Below the pieces are notes generated by a model. The model searched no databases, was not told the DNA's origin, and saw only the letters and a program-made list of their open reading frames with translations. Positions 34,738-44,936 of a stretch of DNA of 64,000 nt are shown piece after piece. The DNA comes from JAGTRP01 sp035255045 (GTDB lineage: Bacteria; Pseudomonadota; Gammaproteobacteria; Burkholderiales; Rhodocyclaceae), in the NCBI GenBank assembly GCA_035255045.1, contig DATFAA010000019.1, positions 25,392-89,391 of the forward strand, written 5' to 3'. Both the position numbers and the translations under genes were made by a program. Numbering within the stretch: the stretch's first letter is position 1; each line of letters starts with the position of its first letter.

Positions 34738-37164
34738 TTACCTCCGCCGGCAGAACTCCGCCGCTTCCGCCGCCGACACCGGCCGGCAGTAGAAGTAGCC
34801 CTGCACCCGGTCGCAGCCGTGGCGGGTGAGGAAGTCGCGCTGGCCCTCGGTCTCCACCCCTTCGGCCACCACCTTGAGGCCGATGGAATGGGCCAGGGCG
34901 ATGACCGCTATGGCGATGGCGCCGTCGGACGAGTCGGTCTCGATGTCATCCACAAAGGAGCGGTCGATCTTCAGGTAGTCGATGGGGAAGCGCTTCAGGT
35001 AGGCGAGGGAGGAGTAGCCGGTGCCGAAGTCGTCGATGGCCAGGGCCACTCCCACTTCCTTCAGCTGGTTGAGGATGGAGACGGCGAAGTCGGCGGTGTC
35101 CATCAGGGTGCTTTCGGTAATCTCCAGCTCCAGGGCCGCGGCCGGGAGCCCGGTCTCGGCCAGGATGGTCTGGACCAGGGCGGCGAAGCGGGGCTGGCGG
35201 AACTGCTGGGGCGAGACGTTCACCGACACCCGGCCGAACTCCAGTCCCGCGTCCATCCAGGCCCGGGCCTGCTGGCAGGCGGTGTGCAGCACCCAGGTGC
35301 CGATGTAGTGGATGAGGCCGATCTCCTCGGCCACCGGGATGAAGACGCTCGGCGGCACCGCCCCCAGTTCGACATCCTTCCAGCGGATCAGGGCCTCGAA
35401 GCCGATGACCCGGCCGCTGGCCAGGTCCACCTGGGGCTGGTAGTGGAGGGCGAAGTCCTCGCTGGTGGCCATGGCCAGGCGCAACCGGGACTCCAGCCGC
35501 AGGCGGTGGGCGGCGGCGGCGTTCATCTCCTGGGCGTAGAACTGGTAGTTGTTCCGGCCCAGGCCCTTGGCGTGGTACATGGCCGCGTCGGCGTTCTTCA
35601 TCAGGGTTTCGATGTCCTCGCCGTCGTCGGGGTAGATGCCGATGCCGATGGACGGGGTGGTGTGCAGCTCGTGGGACTCGAAATGGTAGGGCTCGCCCAG
35701 CTGGTCGATGATCTTCTGGGCCACCGAGGCGGCGTCGGTGGGCAGCCCGCAGCGCTCCAGGACGAGGACGAACTCGTCGCCACCGATGCGGGCGACGATG
35801 TCCGACTCCCGCACCGCCGCCCGGATGCGCCGGGCCACCTCGCACAGCAGCAGGTCGCCGATGTGGTGGCCGAGGGTGTCGTTGATGCGCTTGAAATTGT
35901 CCAGGTCGATGAACATCAGGCCGATGCGCAGCTGGTCCCGCTTGGCCTGCTCGATGGCATGTTCCAGGTGCAGGCTCAGGGTGAGGCGGTTGGGCAGGCC
36001 GGTGAGGGGGTCGTGGTGGGCCAGGAAGGCGATGCGCTCCTCGGAGGCCTTCCTCTCGGTGATGTCGGAAAAGACCGCGACGTGGTGGGAAATGGCGCCC
36101 TGGTCGTCCCGGATGGTGTCGATGGTGAGCCACTTGGGATAGACGCTGCCGTCCTTGCGCTTGTCCCAGATTTCCCCCTCCCAGTGACCGCTGTCCTGGA
36201 GGGACTCCCACATGGCCAGGAAGAAGCCCGCGTCGTGGCGGCCGGAGCTCATGAACTTGGGATCGTGCCCCAGGACCTCCTCCCGGCAGTAGCCGGTGAT
36301 GGCCTGGAAGGCGGCGTTGACCGAGACGATGCGGTTGCGGGCATCGGTGATCATGATGGCCTCGGAGCTGACCTCGAACACCTTGCGGGCGAGGACCAGT
36401 TCCTCGTTGGCCTCGTGGCCCGCCGTCAGGTCCTCGATGATCCACACCGCCCCGGCGTGGGGATCGTCGGGATTGAGGGCACGGCCCGCCAGGCGGCCCC
36501 AGAAGCGGGTGCCGTCCCGGCGCATGAATTCGAGCTCCCGGAAGGCCTCGCGGCCGGCCGCTAGGTCCAGGTAGACATCGTGGCCGACGCGCTCGTAGCA
36601 CTCGTCGCTGGCGTACCAGACCCGGGTGGAGCAGCCGGCCATTTCTCCGGGGCCGAAGCCGAACAGCTCGTCCATGCGGCTGTTGCAGCGGTCGATCTGG
36701 CGGTGGCGCACGAGGGCGATGCCGACCACGGCCGTATTGAGGATGCCGTAGAGCTCCCGCATGGTCTGCTGCAGGGCCTTCTCGACGGCCCGCTCCTGGG
36801 AGATGTCCTCGATGACCCAGATGCAGCGGCAGTCGCTCCCGGGAGAGCCGAAGCGGCGGATGGTGATGCGGGCCCAGAAGGAGGAGCCGTCGCGGCGGTG
36901 GAATTCGCGCTCGGAGGGGGTATCGGCGCCGGCGGCGCTCCCCTTGAGCCGGGCGCAGACGTTGCCCACCGAGGGGAAGAGGATGGATTCGGCCAGGTCC
37001 GCCATTTCCTCCAGGCGGTAGCCGAACATCTCGGCGGCGCGCTGGTTGGCCCGCTGGCAGCGGCCCCGGCGGGCGACGATGATGCCGAGGGTCACCGTGT
37101 CGAGGATGGCCTCCTGCTCGAGGGCATCCTCGTCCAACTCAATCCCGCCGGTGTTAATCCTCAT
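34738..37164 (-). CDS. Cyclic-di-GMP enzyme with three PAS domains, GGDEF and EAL
   Basis: An 808-residue soluble protein: PAS about 10-127, 137-247 and 259-372, GGDEF about 377-542, EAL about 557-802. GGDEF is intact at 461-465 and an RESD inhibitory I-site lies five residues before it. The EAL side is also intact (EAL 590-592, NVSPQQFRQ, ITEST, DDFGTGYSSL, KIDRSFV, VAEGVET). It may therefore both make and hydrolyse c-di-GMP. There is no membrane segment, so PAS domains probably sense an intracellular redox, gas or small-molecule signal. ATG 37164 follows GAGGGGGCG; the longer frame is rejected. Confidence 0.9.
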   Translation of the reverse strand: MRINTGGIELDEDALEQEAILDTVTLGIIVARRGRCQRANQRAAEMFGYRLEEMADLAESILFPSVGNVCARLKGSAAGADTPSEREFHRRDGSSFWARITIRRFGSPGSDCRCIWVIEDISQERAVEKALQQTMRELYGILNTAVVGIALVRHRQIDRCNSRMDELFGFGPGEMAGCSTRVWYASDECYERVGHDVYLDLAAGREAFRELEFMRRDGTRFWGRLAGRALNPDDPHAGAVWIIEDLTAGHEANEELVLARKVFEVSSEAIMITDARNRIVSVNAAFQAITGYCREEVLGHDPKFMSSGRHDAGFFLAMWESLQDSGHWEGEIWDKRKDGSVYPKWLTIDTIRDDQGAISHHVAVFSDITERKASEERIAFLAHHDPLTGLPNRLTLSLHLEHAIEQAKRDQLRIGLMFIDLDNFKRINDTLGHHIGDLLLCEVARRIRAAVRESDIVARIGGDEFVLVLERCGLPTDAASVAQKIIDQLGEPYHFESHELHTTPSIGIGIYPDDGEDIETLMKNADAAMYHAKGLGRNNYQFYAQEMNAAAAHRLRLESRLRLAMATSEDFALHYQPQVDLASGRVIGFEALIRWKDVELGAVPPSVFIPVAEEIGLIHYIGTWVLHTACQQARAWMDAGLEFGRVSVNVSPQQFRQPRFAALVQTILAETGLPAAALELEITESTLMDTADFAVSILNQLKEVGVALAIDDFGTGYSSLAYLKRFPIDYLKIDRSFVDDIETDSSDGAIAIAVIALAHSIGLKVVAEGVETEGQRDFLTRHGCDRVQGYFYCRPVSAAEAAEFCRRR

Positions 37165-37390
37165 CGCCCCCTCACGTCGCACCGGGCGAAGACTGCCGTG
37201 CCCCGTTCCCACTGTCAATTGCCCAAAATCAAATTATCCGGGTCGGGCGCCCGTTCTGCAGCCCCGACTCGACCCGCTATCACTCGGTTGACCCCATTTG
37301 CATTCCCCCGGCCCTTCCTAGACTGAAGGGAAAAACGCCGCGGCCGGCCCCCAGGGGAGCGGGCCGGGGCTCCCATACCTAGGAGACGAC

Positions 37391-38743
37391 ATGAGCAACA
37401 CCGTCCTGCGGACCGGCGGCCCGGGCTGCCTGTCCCTGCCTTCCGTGGGCCTGCTGGCTCTCCTGGCCGCCGGCCTGCCGGCGGCAGCGGCGGACAGCGG
37501 CGCCGATACCTACGTCCAGCGCAACCTGGTGTCGGACGGCTCCATCCCCGCCGACCGCACCGATCCCAACCTGATCGCCCCCTGGGGCATCGCCTCCGCC
37601 CCCGGCGGCGCCCTCTGGGTCGCCGCCAACGGCTTTGCCGCCTCGGCCATCTACGACGCCCAGGGCCGGCCGGCACCGGCCCCGGCGGTGGAAATCCCCG
37701 GCGGCAGCCCGACCGGCATCGTCGGCAACGACGGGGCGGAATTCGCCCTGCCCTGCCCCGACGGCAGCCGGGAGCCGAGCGCCTTCATCTTCGCCACCGA
37801 GGCCGGGATCATTTCCGGCTGGAACCAGCGGGCCAACCCGGCCAACGCCATCCCGGTGGTGGACAATTCCGGCAGCGGCTCCATCTACAAGGGGGTCGCC
37901 ATCGCCGCCGGCGGCAACGGCCGCTTCCTCTACGCCACGGATTTCCATGGCGCCAAGGTCGATGTCTTCGACGGCGCCTTCGTCCCGGTGCGCCTGCCGC
38001 CCGGGGCCTTCAAGGACCCCGGCCTGCCGGCGGGATTCGCTCCCTTCGGCATCCAGAACATCAACGGCAACCTCTACGTCACCTACGCCCGGCAGGACGA
38101 ACTGAAGGAGGAGGCCGTCGCCGGCCCGGGCCTCGGCTTCGTCAATGTCTTCGACGCCAACGGCCGGCTGCTGCGGCGCCTGGCCTCCCGGGGCAATCTC
38201 AACGCCCCTTGGGGAATGGCCCTGGCGCCGGCGGATTTCGGCCAGTTCGGCGGCCATCTCCTGGTCGCCAATTTCGGCGACGGCAGGATCAACGCCTACA
38301 ACCCGGCCACCGGGGAATTCCGGGGTCAGATCCGCAACCTCGACAACCGCCCCCTGGCCATCGAGGGCCTGTGGGGCATCTGCTTCGGCAAGGGCATGGC
38401 CAGCCAGCCGGCCGGCGCCCTCTTCTTCACCGCCGGCCCGGCCTACGAGAACAAGGGGCTCTATGGGCGCATCGAGCGGGCGGAGAAGTTACTTGCTGCA
38501 GGCGGCGCCGCCGTGCTTCAGGCCCAGCCGGGAGAGCAGGCGCTCGGGCGGGCAGAAGCCGGTAAAGCCGCTTTGCAGAAGGTTAAAGCCGACGAAGGCG
38601 GTGAAGGCCAGAAACCACCTGGAAACGAACAGCGGGCTCTCCTCGATCCCCAGGGCCAGGGACAACAGGATGAAAAACCCCGCCATGATGCGGATGAGAC
38701 GTTCAATATTCATGCGCCGAACTCCTTCTTGAAAGCCGAGTAG
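37391..38743 (+). CDS. TIGR03118-family secreted beta-propeller protein, C-terminus extended into an antisense gene
   Basis: A 450-residue protein with a signal peptide (about 1-36) and a TIGR03118 propeller-like domain: YVQRNLVSDG, NLIAPWGIA, GSPTGIVGN, FIFATEAGIISGW, APFGIQNI, NAPWGMALAP, LLVANFGDGRINAYN and GLWGICFGKG are recurring family signatures. The family usually ends near GLYGRIE (about residue 363 here). The remaining ~85 residues are low-complexity and lie fully antisense to the DUF2892 gene, suggesting loss of the original stop codon. Function of the family is unknown. Start ATG 37391 follows TAGGAGACGAC. Confidence 0.8.
   Translation: MSNTVLRTGGPGCLSLPSVGLLALLAAGLPAAAADSGADTYVQRNLVSDGSIPADRTDPNLIAPWGIASAPGGALWVAANGFAASAIYDAQGRPAPAPAVEIPGGSPTGIVGNDGAEFALPCPDGSREPSAFIFATEAGIISGWNQRANPANAIPVVDNSGSGSIYKGVAIAAGGNGRFLYATDFHGAKVDVFDGAFVPVRLPPGAFKDPGLPAGFAPFGIQNINGNLYVTYARQDELKEEAVAGPGLGFVNVFDANGRLLRRLASRGNLNAPWGMALAPADFGQFGGHLLVANFGDGRINAYNPATGEFRGQIRNLDNRPLAIEGLWGICFGKGMASQPAGALFFTAGPAYENKGLYGRIERAEKLLAAGGAAVLQAQPGEQALGRAEAGKAALQKVKADEGGEGQKPPGNEQRALLDPQGQGQQDEKPRHDADETFNIHAPNSFLKAE
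38489..38713 (-). CDS. DUF2892-like small membrane protein
   Basis: A 74-residue protein with two membrane helices (about 7-24 and 30-48): MNIERLIRIMAGFFILLSLA, then a Cys-containing turn FTGFCPPERLLSRLG typical of DUF2892/YgaP-like inner membrane proteins. It overlaps the RND pump stop by 4 nt (ATGA at 38710-38713) and is last in that operon. The whole gene lies antisense to the 3' extension of the TIGR03118 gene. Role unknown; it often follows RND or rhodanese genes. Confidence 0.78.
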   Translation of the reverse strand: MNIERLIRIMAGFFILLSLALGIEESPLFVSRWFLAFTAFVGFNLLQSGFTGFCPPERLLSRLGLKHGGAACSK

Positions 38744-41700
38744 TAAAGAACCGGGATCACCACCAGGGTCAGCAGGGTGGAGACCAGGATGCCGAAGATG
38801 AGGCTGATGGCCAGCCCCTGGAAAATCGGGTCGTCGAGGATGAAGAGGGCCCCCAGCATGGCGGCGAGGGCGGTGAGGGCGATGGGCTTGGCCCGCACCG
38901 CCGCCGACTGGACGATGGCTTCCTTGAAGTGCATCCCCTCCGCCATCTGCTCCCGCACGAAGTCCACCAGCAGGATGGAGTTGCGGACGATGATGCCGGC
39001 CAGGGCGATCATCCCGATCATGGAGGTGGCGGTGAACTGGGCCCCGAACAGGGCGTGGCCCGGCATGACGCCGATGATGGTGAGGGGGATGGGCGCCATG
39101 ATGATGAGGGGCACCAGGTAGGACCCGAAGTGGGCCACCACCAGCAGGTAGATGAGGACGAGGCCGACGGCGTAGGCCAAGCCCATGTCCCGGAAGGTTT
39201 CGTAGGTCACCTGCCACTCGCCGTCCCACTTGAGGCTGAAGCCGGCGTAGGGGTCGTCGGGCTGGCGGATGAAGTGCTCGCCCAGGGTGCCGCCCTCCTT
39301 CAGGGCCATGCCATTGACCCGGGAGCGGATGTCGAACATGCCGTAGAGGGGCGAATCCAGCTTGCCGCCCATGTCGGCCACCACGTACACCACCGGCAGC
39401 AGGTCCTTGTGGTAGATGGCCTTTTCCCGCTCCAGGTCGCGCACTTCCACCAGTTCGGAAACCGGCACCAACTGGCCGTCCCGTGAGCGGACCCGGAGCT
39501 TCAGGAGGGCGTCCAGGCTGGACTGCTTCTCCGCCGGCAGGGTGATGCGCACCGGGATTTCGAACTTGGACTCGGTGTTGTGGGCCGGGGTGACGTCCTC
39601 GCCGGCCAGGCCCATGCGCACCACCTCGACGATGTCGCTCTGGGCGACGCCGAGGAGGGCCGCCTTGCTCTGCAGGACGTGCAGCACGCTCTTCCTGGCG
39701 TCGGCCTCGACGTAGTCGTCCACGCCGACGATGTCCGGGGTCTGCTCGAAGGCGGCCCGCACCTTCTTGGCCACCGAAATCTGTTCCGGGTATTCGGGAC
39801 CGTAGATTTCCGCCACGATGGGCGAGAGCACCGGCGGCCCGGGCGGCACTTCCACCACCTTCGCGTTGCCCCCGTAGCGCTTGGCCAGGGCCTCGATCTT
39901 GCCCCGCACCGAAACGGCGATCTCATGGCTCTGGCGGGAGCGGTGATGCTTGTCCACCAGGTTCACCTGGATGTCGCCCCGCTCCGGGGCGGCACGCAGG
40001 TAGTACTGGCGCACCAGACCGTTGAAATTGATGGGGCTGGCGGCGCCGGCGTAGGCCTGGTAGTTGGTCACCTCCTCCACCTGGGCCAGCTCGGCGCCGA
40101 TTTCGTGGAGCACCCGGGCGGTCTCCTCCACCGGTGTGCCCACCGGCATGTCGAGGATGACCTGGAATTCGCTCTTGTTGTCGAAGGGCAGCATCTTCAG
40201 GACCACCAACTGGAAGGCCGCCAGGGACACCGAACCGAGGATGAGCAGCAGCACGGCGACGCCCAGCTTGCGGCGGGCGCCGGCCCCCTTGTCCTCGTCC
40301 AGGAAGGGCGTGAGCAGGTGGCGGAAGGTGGCGTCCAGCCTGGCATCGAGCTTGGACGGGCCGTGGGCCGCATGCTCCTTGGCCAGCAGCTTGGCGGCCA
40401 GCCAGGGAGTGACGATGAAGGCCACGGCCAGGGAGATGGCCATGCCCATGGAGGCGTTGATCGGGATAGGGCTCATGTAGGGCCCCATGAGGCCGGTGAC
40501 GAAGGCCATGGGCAGCAGGGCCGCGATGACCGTCAGGGTGGCCAGGATGGTGGGGCCGCCGACTTCGTCCACGGCCGGCGGGATGATTTCCAGCAGGCCC
40601 TTGTCGGGCTCGAGGGCCCGATGGCGGTGGATGTTCTCCACCACCACGATGGCGTCGTCCACCAGGATGCCGATGGAGAAGATGAGGGCGAACAGGGACA
40701 CCCGGTTGAGGGTGAAGCCCCAGGCCCAGGAGGCGAACAGGGTGGCGGCCAGGGTCAGGGTGACGGCGACGCCGACGATGACGGCTTCGCGCCGGCCGAG
40801 GGCGAAGAAGACCAGGAGCACCACGAAGGCGGTGGCGAAGATGAGCTTGCCGATGAGCTTCTGGGCCTTCTCGGTGGCGGTCTCGCCGTAGTTGCGGGTG
40901 ACGGTGACGTCGATGCCGTCCGGGATGACCGCGCCCTTCAGGCTGTCCACCCGGCGCAGCACGGCGCTGGCCACGTCGGCGGCGTTGACCCCGGGCTGCT
41001 TGGAAATCTGCAGAGTGACGGCGGGCATCTCGCCGGCCTTGGTGCCGGTCCACACGTACTGCCGGGGCTGGTCGGGGCCGTCCTCGATGCGGGCCACGTC
41101 GCTCACGAACACCGGCTTGCGGTCCCGCACCGCCACCACCAGCTGCTTCACGTCGGCGGCGGATTCCAGGTAGGTGCCGGTCTGCACCATCAGTTCCTTG
41201 GAGCCGGCCACCAGGTTGCCGGAGGACTGCAGGGCGTTCGAGACCTTGAGGGCGCCGGCCAGGTCCTGGGGCGTGACGCCGTAGGCGTTCATGCGCTCGG
41301 CGTCCATCTGGACGCGGATGACATGATCGGGCCCGCCGATGGTGGATACGTCCCGGGTGCCCTTGATGCGCTTCAGTTCGATTTCGGCCGCCCGGGCCAC
41401 CTGCTGCAGTTCGAAGGCGGAGCGGGAGGGATCGGCGGTGGAGAAGGTGAGGGCCACGATGGGCACGTCGTCGATGCCCTTGGGCTTGATCACCGGCTCC
41501 TGCACGCCCAGGTTGGGGGACAGCCAGTCCCGGTGGGAATGAACGGTGTCGTAGAGGCGCAGGACGGCGTCGTTGTACTTGACCCCGACGTCGAACTGCA
41601 CCGTCATCACCGCCATGCCGGGCCGGGAAACGGAATAGACATGCTCGACCCCGTGCATGCGGGACAGCACCTGCTCGGCCGGCCGGGCCACCAGGTTCTC

Positions 41701-41901
41701 CACGTCCTTGGCGGAGGCGCCGGGGAACTGGACGAAGACGTCGGCCATGGTGACGTCGATCTGGGGCTCCTCCTCCCGGGGCGTCACCAGGGTGGCGAAG
41801 ACCCCCATCAGGAAGGCCACCAGGGCCAGCAGCGGGGTCATGCGCGAGGCCTGGAAGGTCCGGGCGAGGCGCCCGGCGATGCCGAACTTGCGCTGCTCCA
41901 T
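38710..41901 (-). CDS. RND efflux permease (AcrB/MexF-like superfamily)
   Basis: A 1063-residue inner membrane RND transporter with 12 predicted helices and two large periplasmic loops. The proton-relay helix contains GILVDDAIVVVENIHRH with the two Asp residues, and the N-terminal FPGASAKDVENLVARPAE is the family signature. It lies 3 nt from the membrane fusion protein gene and overlaps the DUF2892 gene. The pattern is of the hydrophobe/amphiphile efflux branch with a short N-terminal region; substrate unknown. No outer membrane component is encoded nearby. Confidence 0.9.
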   Translation of the reverse strand: MEQRKFGIAGRLARTFQASRMTPLLALVAFLMGVFATLVTPREEEPQIDVTMADVFVQFPGASAKDVENLVARPAEQVLSRMHGVEHVYSVSRPGMAVMTVQFDVGVKYNDAVLRLYDTVHSHRDWLSPNLGVQEPVIKPKGIDDVPIVALTFSTADPSRSAFELQQVARAAEIELKRIKGTRDVSTIGGPDHVIRVQMDAERMNAYGVTPQDLAGALKVSNALQSSGNLVAGSKELMVQTGTYLESAADVKQLVVAVRDRKPVFVSDVARIEDGPDQPRQYVWTGTKAGEMPAVTLQISKQPGVNAADVASAVLRRVDSLKGAVIPDGIDVTVTRNYGETATEKAQKLIGKLIFATAFVVLLVFFALGRREAVIVGVAVTLTLAATLFASWAWGFTLNRVSLFALIFSIGILVDDAIVVVENIHRHRALEPDKGLLEIIPPAVDEVGGPTILATLTVIAALLPMAFVTGLMGPYMSPIPINASMGMAISLAVAFIVTPWLAAKLLAKEHAAHGPSKLDARLDATFRHLLTPFLDEDKGAGARRKLGVAVLLLILGSVSLAAFQLVVLKMLPFDNKSEFQVILDMPVGTPVEETARVLHEIGAELAQVEEVTNYQAYAGAASPINFNGLVRQYYLRAAPERGDIQVNLVDKHHRSRQSHEIAVSVRGKIEALAKRYGGNAKVVEVPPGPPVLSPIVAEIYGPEYPEQISVAKKVRAAFEQTPDIVGVDDYVEADARKSVLHVLQSKAALLGVAQSDIVEVVRMGLAGEDVTPAHNTESKFEIPVRITLPAEKQSSLDALLKLRVRSRDGQLVPVSELVEVRDLEREKAIYHKDLLPVVYVVADMGGKLDSPLYGMFDIRSRVNGMALKEGGTLGEHFIRQPDDPYAGFSLKWDGEWQVTYETFRDMGLAYAVGLVLIYLLVVAHFGSYLVPLIIMAPIPLTIIGVMPGHALFGAQFTATSMIGMIALAGIIVRNSILLVDFVREQMAEGMHFKEAIVQSAAVRAKPIALTALAAMLGALFILDDPIFQGLAISLIFGILVSTLLTLVVIPVLYYSAFKKEFGA

Positions 41902-41904
41902 GGC

Positions 41905-42909
41905 TTACTTGTCCCCGGACTTGGCGGCCGCCTTGAGGGCGATCCCGGCCTGGGTCGGGTCGACCACCACCTTCTCGCCGCCGGCGAGGCCCGCCAGGAC
42001 CTCGATCTCGCCGCTGCCCACCACCTCGCCCAGGCGCACCTGGCGCAGGGACAGCCGGTCGCCGGCTCCCTGGACGTAGACGGCGGCTACCTCGCCGCGC
42101 CGGACCACGGCCCGGGCCGGCACCGTGAGCTTGGTAGCCTCGCCGACCACGAAATGGACCCGGGCGAACATGCCGGGGGTGACCAGCCTGGCAGTCTCCG
42201 GCCCGGCGGGCAGATTCACCCGCACCTGGGAGACGTGGGTGGCGGCGTCCACGGTGGGCAGCACGGTGACGCCGGCGGCGTCGATCCATTTGCCCAGCTC
42301 GGGGAATTCCACCTTGGCGCCCTTGATGTTGCGCATCTCGGCCAGCCGGTACTGGGGCACGTTGGCGGTGACCCGCAGGCCGCCGGGCTCGTAGAGGGTG
42401 AACAGGGGCTTGCCCGGGGCGGCCATCTCGCCCAGCTCGGTGTGGCGGCGGGCCACCACGCCGGTGATTGGGGCCAGGATGGCGGAATGGCTCTGACCGG
42501 CGCTGGCGGCGGAGCGGTTGGCGGCGGCGGCGTCCAGCTCGGCCTTGGCCTTGTCCACCGAGGCCTGGCTGACGAATTTCTGCTGCTGCAGGTTGCGGGC
42601 CCGGTCGTAGGCGGCCTTGGCGTCGACGTAGCGGGCTTCCGCCGCGCGCAGGGTTTCGGTCGCCTCCCGGGAGTCGATGCGCATGAGCAGTTCGCCCTTC
42701 CTGACCATCTGCCCGGCGTCGGCCCGGACCTCGACGACCCGGCCTGGCACCTGGGCCGCCACCGTCGCCTGCTGCACCGCTTCCACCACCGCCTCGGCCG
42801 GAAAGGTCACGGCGACGGGATGGGCCTGCACCGTCACGGCGGTCAAGGAATCAGCCCAGGCCATGGAAGCCAGGGCACCGAATAGAAGGAAGGCGAGCTT
42901 TGCTTTCAT
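41905..42909 (-). CDS. RND efflux periplasmic adaptor subunit
   Basis: A 334-residue HlyD/AcrA-family membrane fusion protein with an N-terminal Sec signal (about 1-19). Lipoyl-like halves read VAAQVPGRVVEVRADAGQMV and ILAPITGVVARRHTELGEM around a short coiled-coil hairpin (about 85-140), followed by a beta-barrel domain. First gene of the operon with the RND permease and DUF2892 protein. Its ATG (42907-42909) lies directly beside a strong palindrome, so tight repression is expected. Confidence 0.9.
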   Translation of the reverse strand: MKAKLAFLLFGALASMAWADSLTAVTVQAHPVAVTFPAEAVVEAVQQATVAAQVPGRVVEVRADAGQMVRKGELLMRIDSREATETLRAAEARYVDAKAAYDRARNLQQQKFVSQASVDKAKAELDAAAANRSAASAGQSHSAILAPITGVVARRHTELGEMAAPGKPLFTLYEPGGLRVTANVPQYRLAEMRNIKGAKVEFPELGKWIDAAGVTVLPTVDAATHVSQVRVNLPAGPETARLVTPGMFARVHFVVGEATKLTVPARAVVRRGEVAAVYVQGAGDRLSLRQVRLGEVVGSGEIEVLAGLAGGEKVVVDPTQAGIALKAAAKSGDK

Positions 42910-42931
42910 AATATTAGTGTACGCTAATATT
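42910..42931. promoter_or_regulatory. 22-bp palindromic operator of the RND operon
   Basis: AATATTAG (42910-42917) and CTAATATT (42924-42931) flank a central TGTACG, giving a 22-bp palindrome with only one mismatched pair. It touches the start codon of the adaptor gene. The size and symmetry suit a TetR-type repressor, but no such gene is adjacent; the regulator is probably encoded elsewhere. Confidence 0.65.
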
Positions 42932-42987
42932 CATTGGGTGCAAAGGGCAGCCCGCCCCGCAAGGGCGGCCGGCCGGGAGGCGGAAGC

Positions 42988-43344
42988 TCAGCTGGCTTGG
43001 GCCCGGGCGAGCAGGAGCCAGGCGGCGACGATGACCGCCATCACCCCGAGGGTGATGCTGAAGCCCGTGTAGCAGCAGGAGGCCGCCAGCTGGGCTTCGA
43101 ACACCCGGTCGCACAGGCTGCCCGCCAGGAAGGCGGCGACGGCCAGGCTCCCCCAGCGCCGCAGGTAGGCGGGCAGGTATTTGCGCATCTCCAGGTTGTG
43201 GGCCCGGGCGGCGTGGCGTTCGAGGAGACCCTTGGCCTGGGTGATGTCGGCGAAGAGCCAGTCGAAGAAGAAGAACCGGTAGAGGAGGGAAAGGAAGCTG
43301 TCGTTTGCCGGATCCGGGGCAAAGCGATGGGGGATGCGCGGCAT
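42988..43344 (-). CDS. Hypothetical membrane protein
   Basis: A 118-residue protein with two predicted membrane helices near the C-terminus (about 68-86 and 92-113) and an aromatic N-terminal segment SLLYRFFFFDWLF. It has several cysteines (LCDRVF, ASCCYT). The ATG at 43342-43344 follows GAGAGAA. It lies 86 nt downstream of fisR on the same strand and 78 nt upstream of the RND operon. No family recognised. Confidence 0.6.
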   Translation of the reverse strand: MPRIPHRFAPDPANDSFLSLLYRFFFFDWLFADITQAKGLLERHAARAHNLEMRKYLPAYLRRWGSLAVAAFLAGSLCDRVFEAQLAASCCYTGFSITLGVMAVIVAAWLLLARAQAS

Positions 43345-43430
43345 GGGCGTTCTCTCTCGTTCCGGTTCGGGTGAATCCAGTACTGAGGGACAGGAGGGCG
43401 GGACCGAAGTTCGGAGCCATGCCAGGGCCT

Positions 43431-44792
<1,362 letters not shown>

Positions 44793-44809
44793 TTTCGGAA
44801 GAATCTGTC

Positions 44810-44823
44810 TGTCAATTTTGACA
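44810..44823. promoter_or_regulatory. Palindrome in the fisR-dioxygenase intergenic region
   Basis: TGTCAA-TT-TTGACA is a perfect palindrome. Further TGACA half-sites occur at 44788-44792 (overlapping the fisR start) and near 44852-44856. The cluster is a candidate FisR upstream activating site, about 90 nt upstream of the -24/-12-like promoter. Confidence 0.45.
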
Positions 44824-44873
44824 AATCAGCTTCCCGAATGCACCACTCCCGACTGACAAAAATCAACAAGCCG

Positions 44874-44887
44874 TTGATTTATATCAA
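44874..44887 (+). promoter_or_regulatory. Consensus FNR/ANR box upstream of persulfide dioxygenase operon
   Basis: TTGAT-TTAT-ATCAA matches the consensus at all ten conserved positions. Its centre (44880.5) predicts a class II start site near 44922, giving a 15-nt leader with AGGG before ATG 44937. Regulation by oxygen would fit ccoG in this operon. Confidence 0.6.
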
Positions 44888-44907
44888 ACGAGCCCAAAGG
44901 CAGCGGC

Positions 44908-44923
44908 TTGGCATGGGTCTTGT
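44908..44923 (+). promoter_or_regulatory. Sigma-54 -24/-12-like promoter
   Basis: TTGGCAT-N5-TTGT resembles the TTGGCAC-N5-TTGC consensus with two mismatches, one of them at the important -12 GC. It would start transcription near 44934, leaving almost no leader before ATG 44937. Its presence suits control by the divergent FisR, but the short leader weakens the case. Confidence 0.45.
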
Positions 44924-44936
44924 TAATACAGGGATC

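Noticed and set aside
37288..37324. TTGACC and TAGACT upstream of the TIGR03118 gene as a promoter
   Set aside because: The two elements are about 25 nt apart, too far for a sigma-70 promoter.
39580..42885. A 1101-residue plus-strand frame opposite the RND operon
   Set aside because: It crosses two real genes on the other strand and is rich in Gly, His and Asp without domains.
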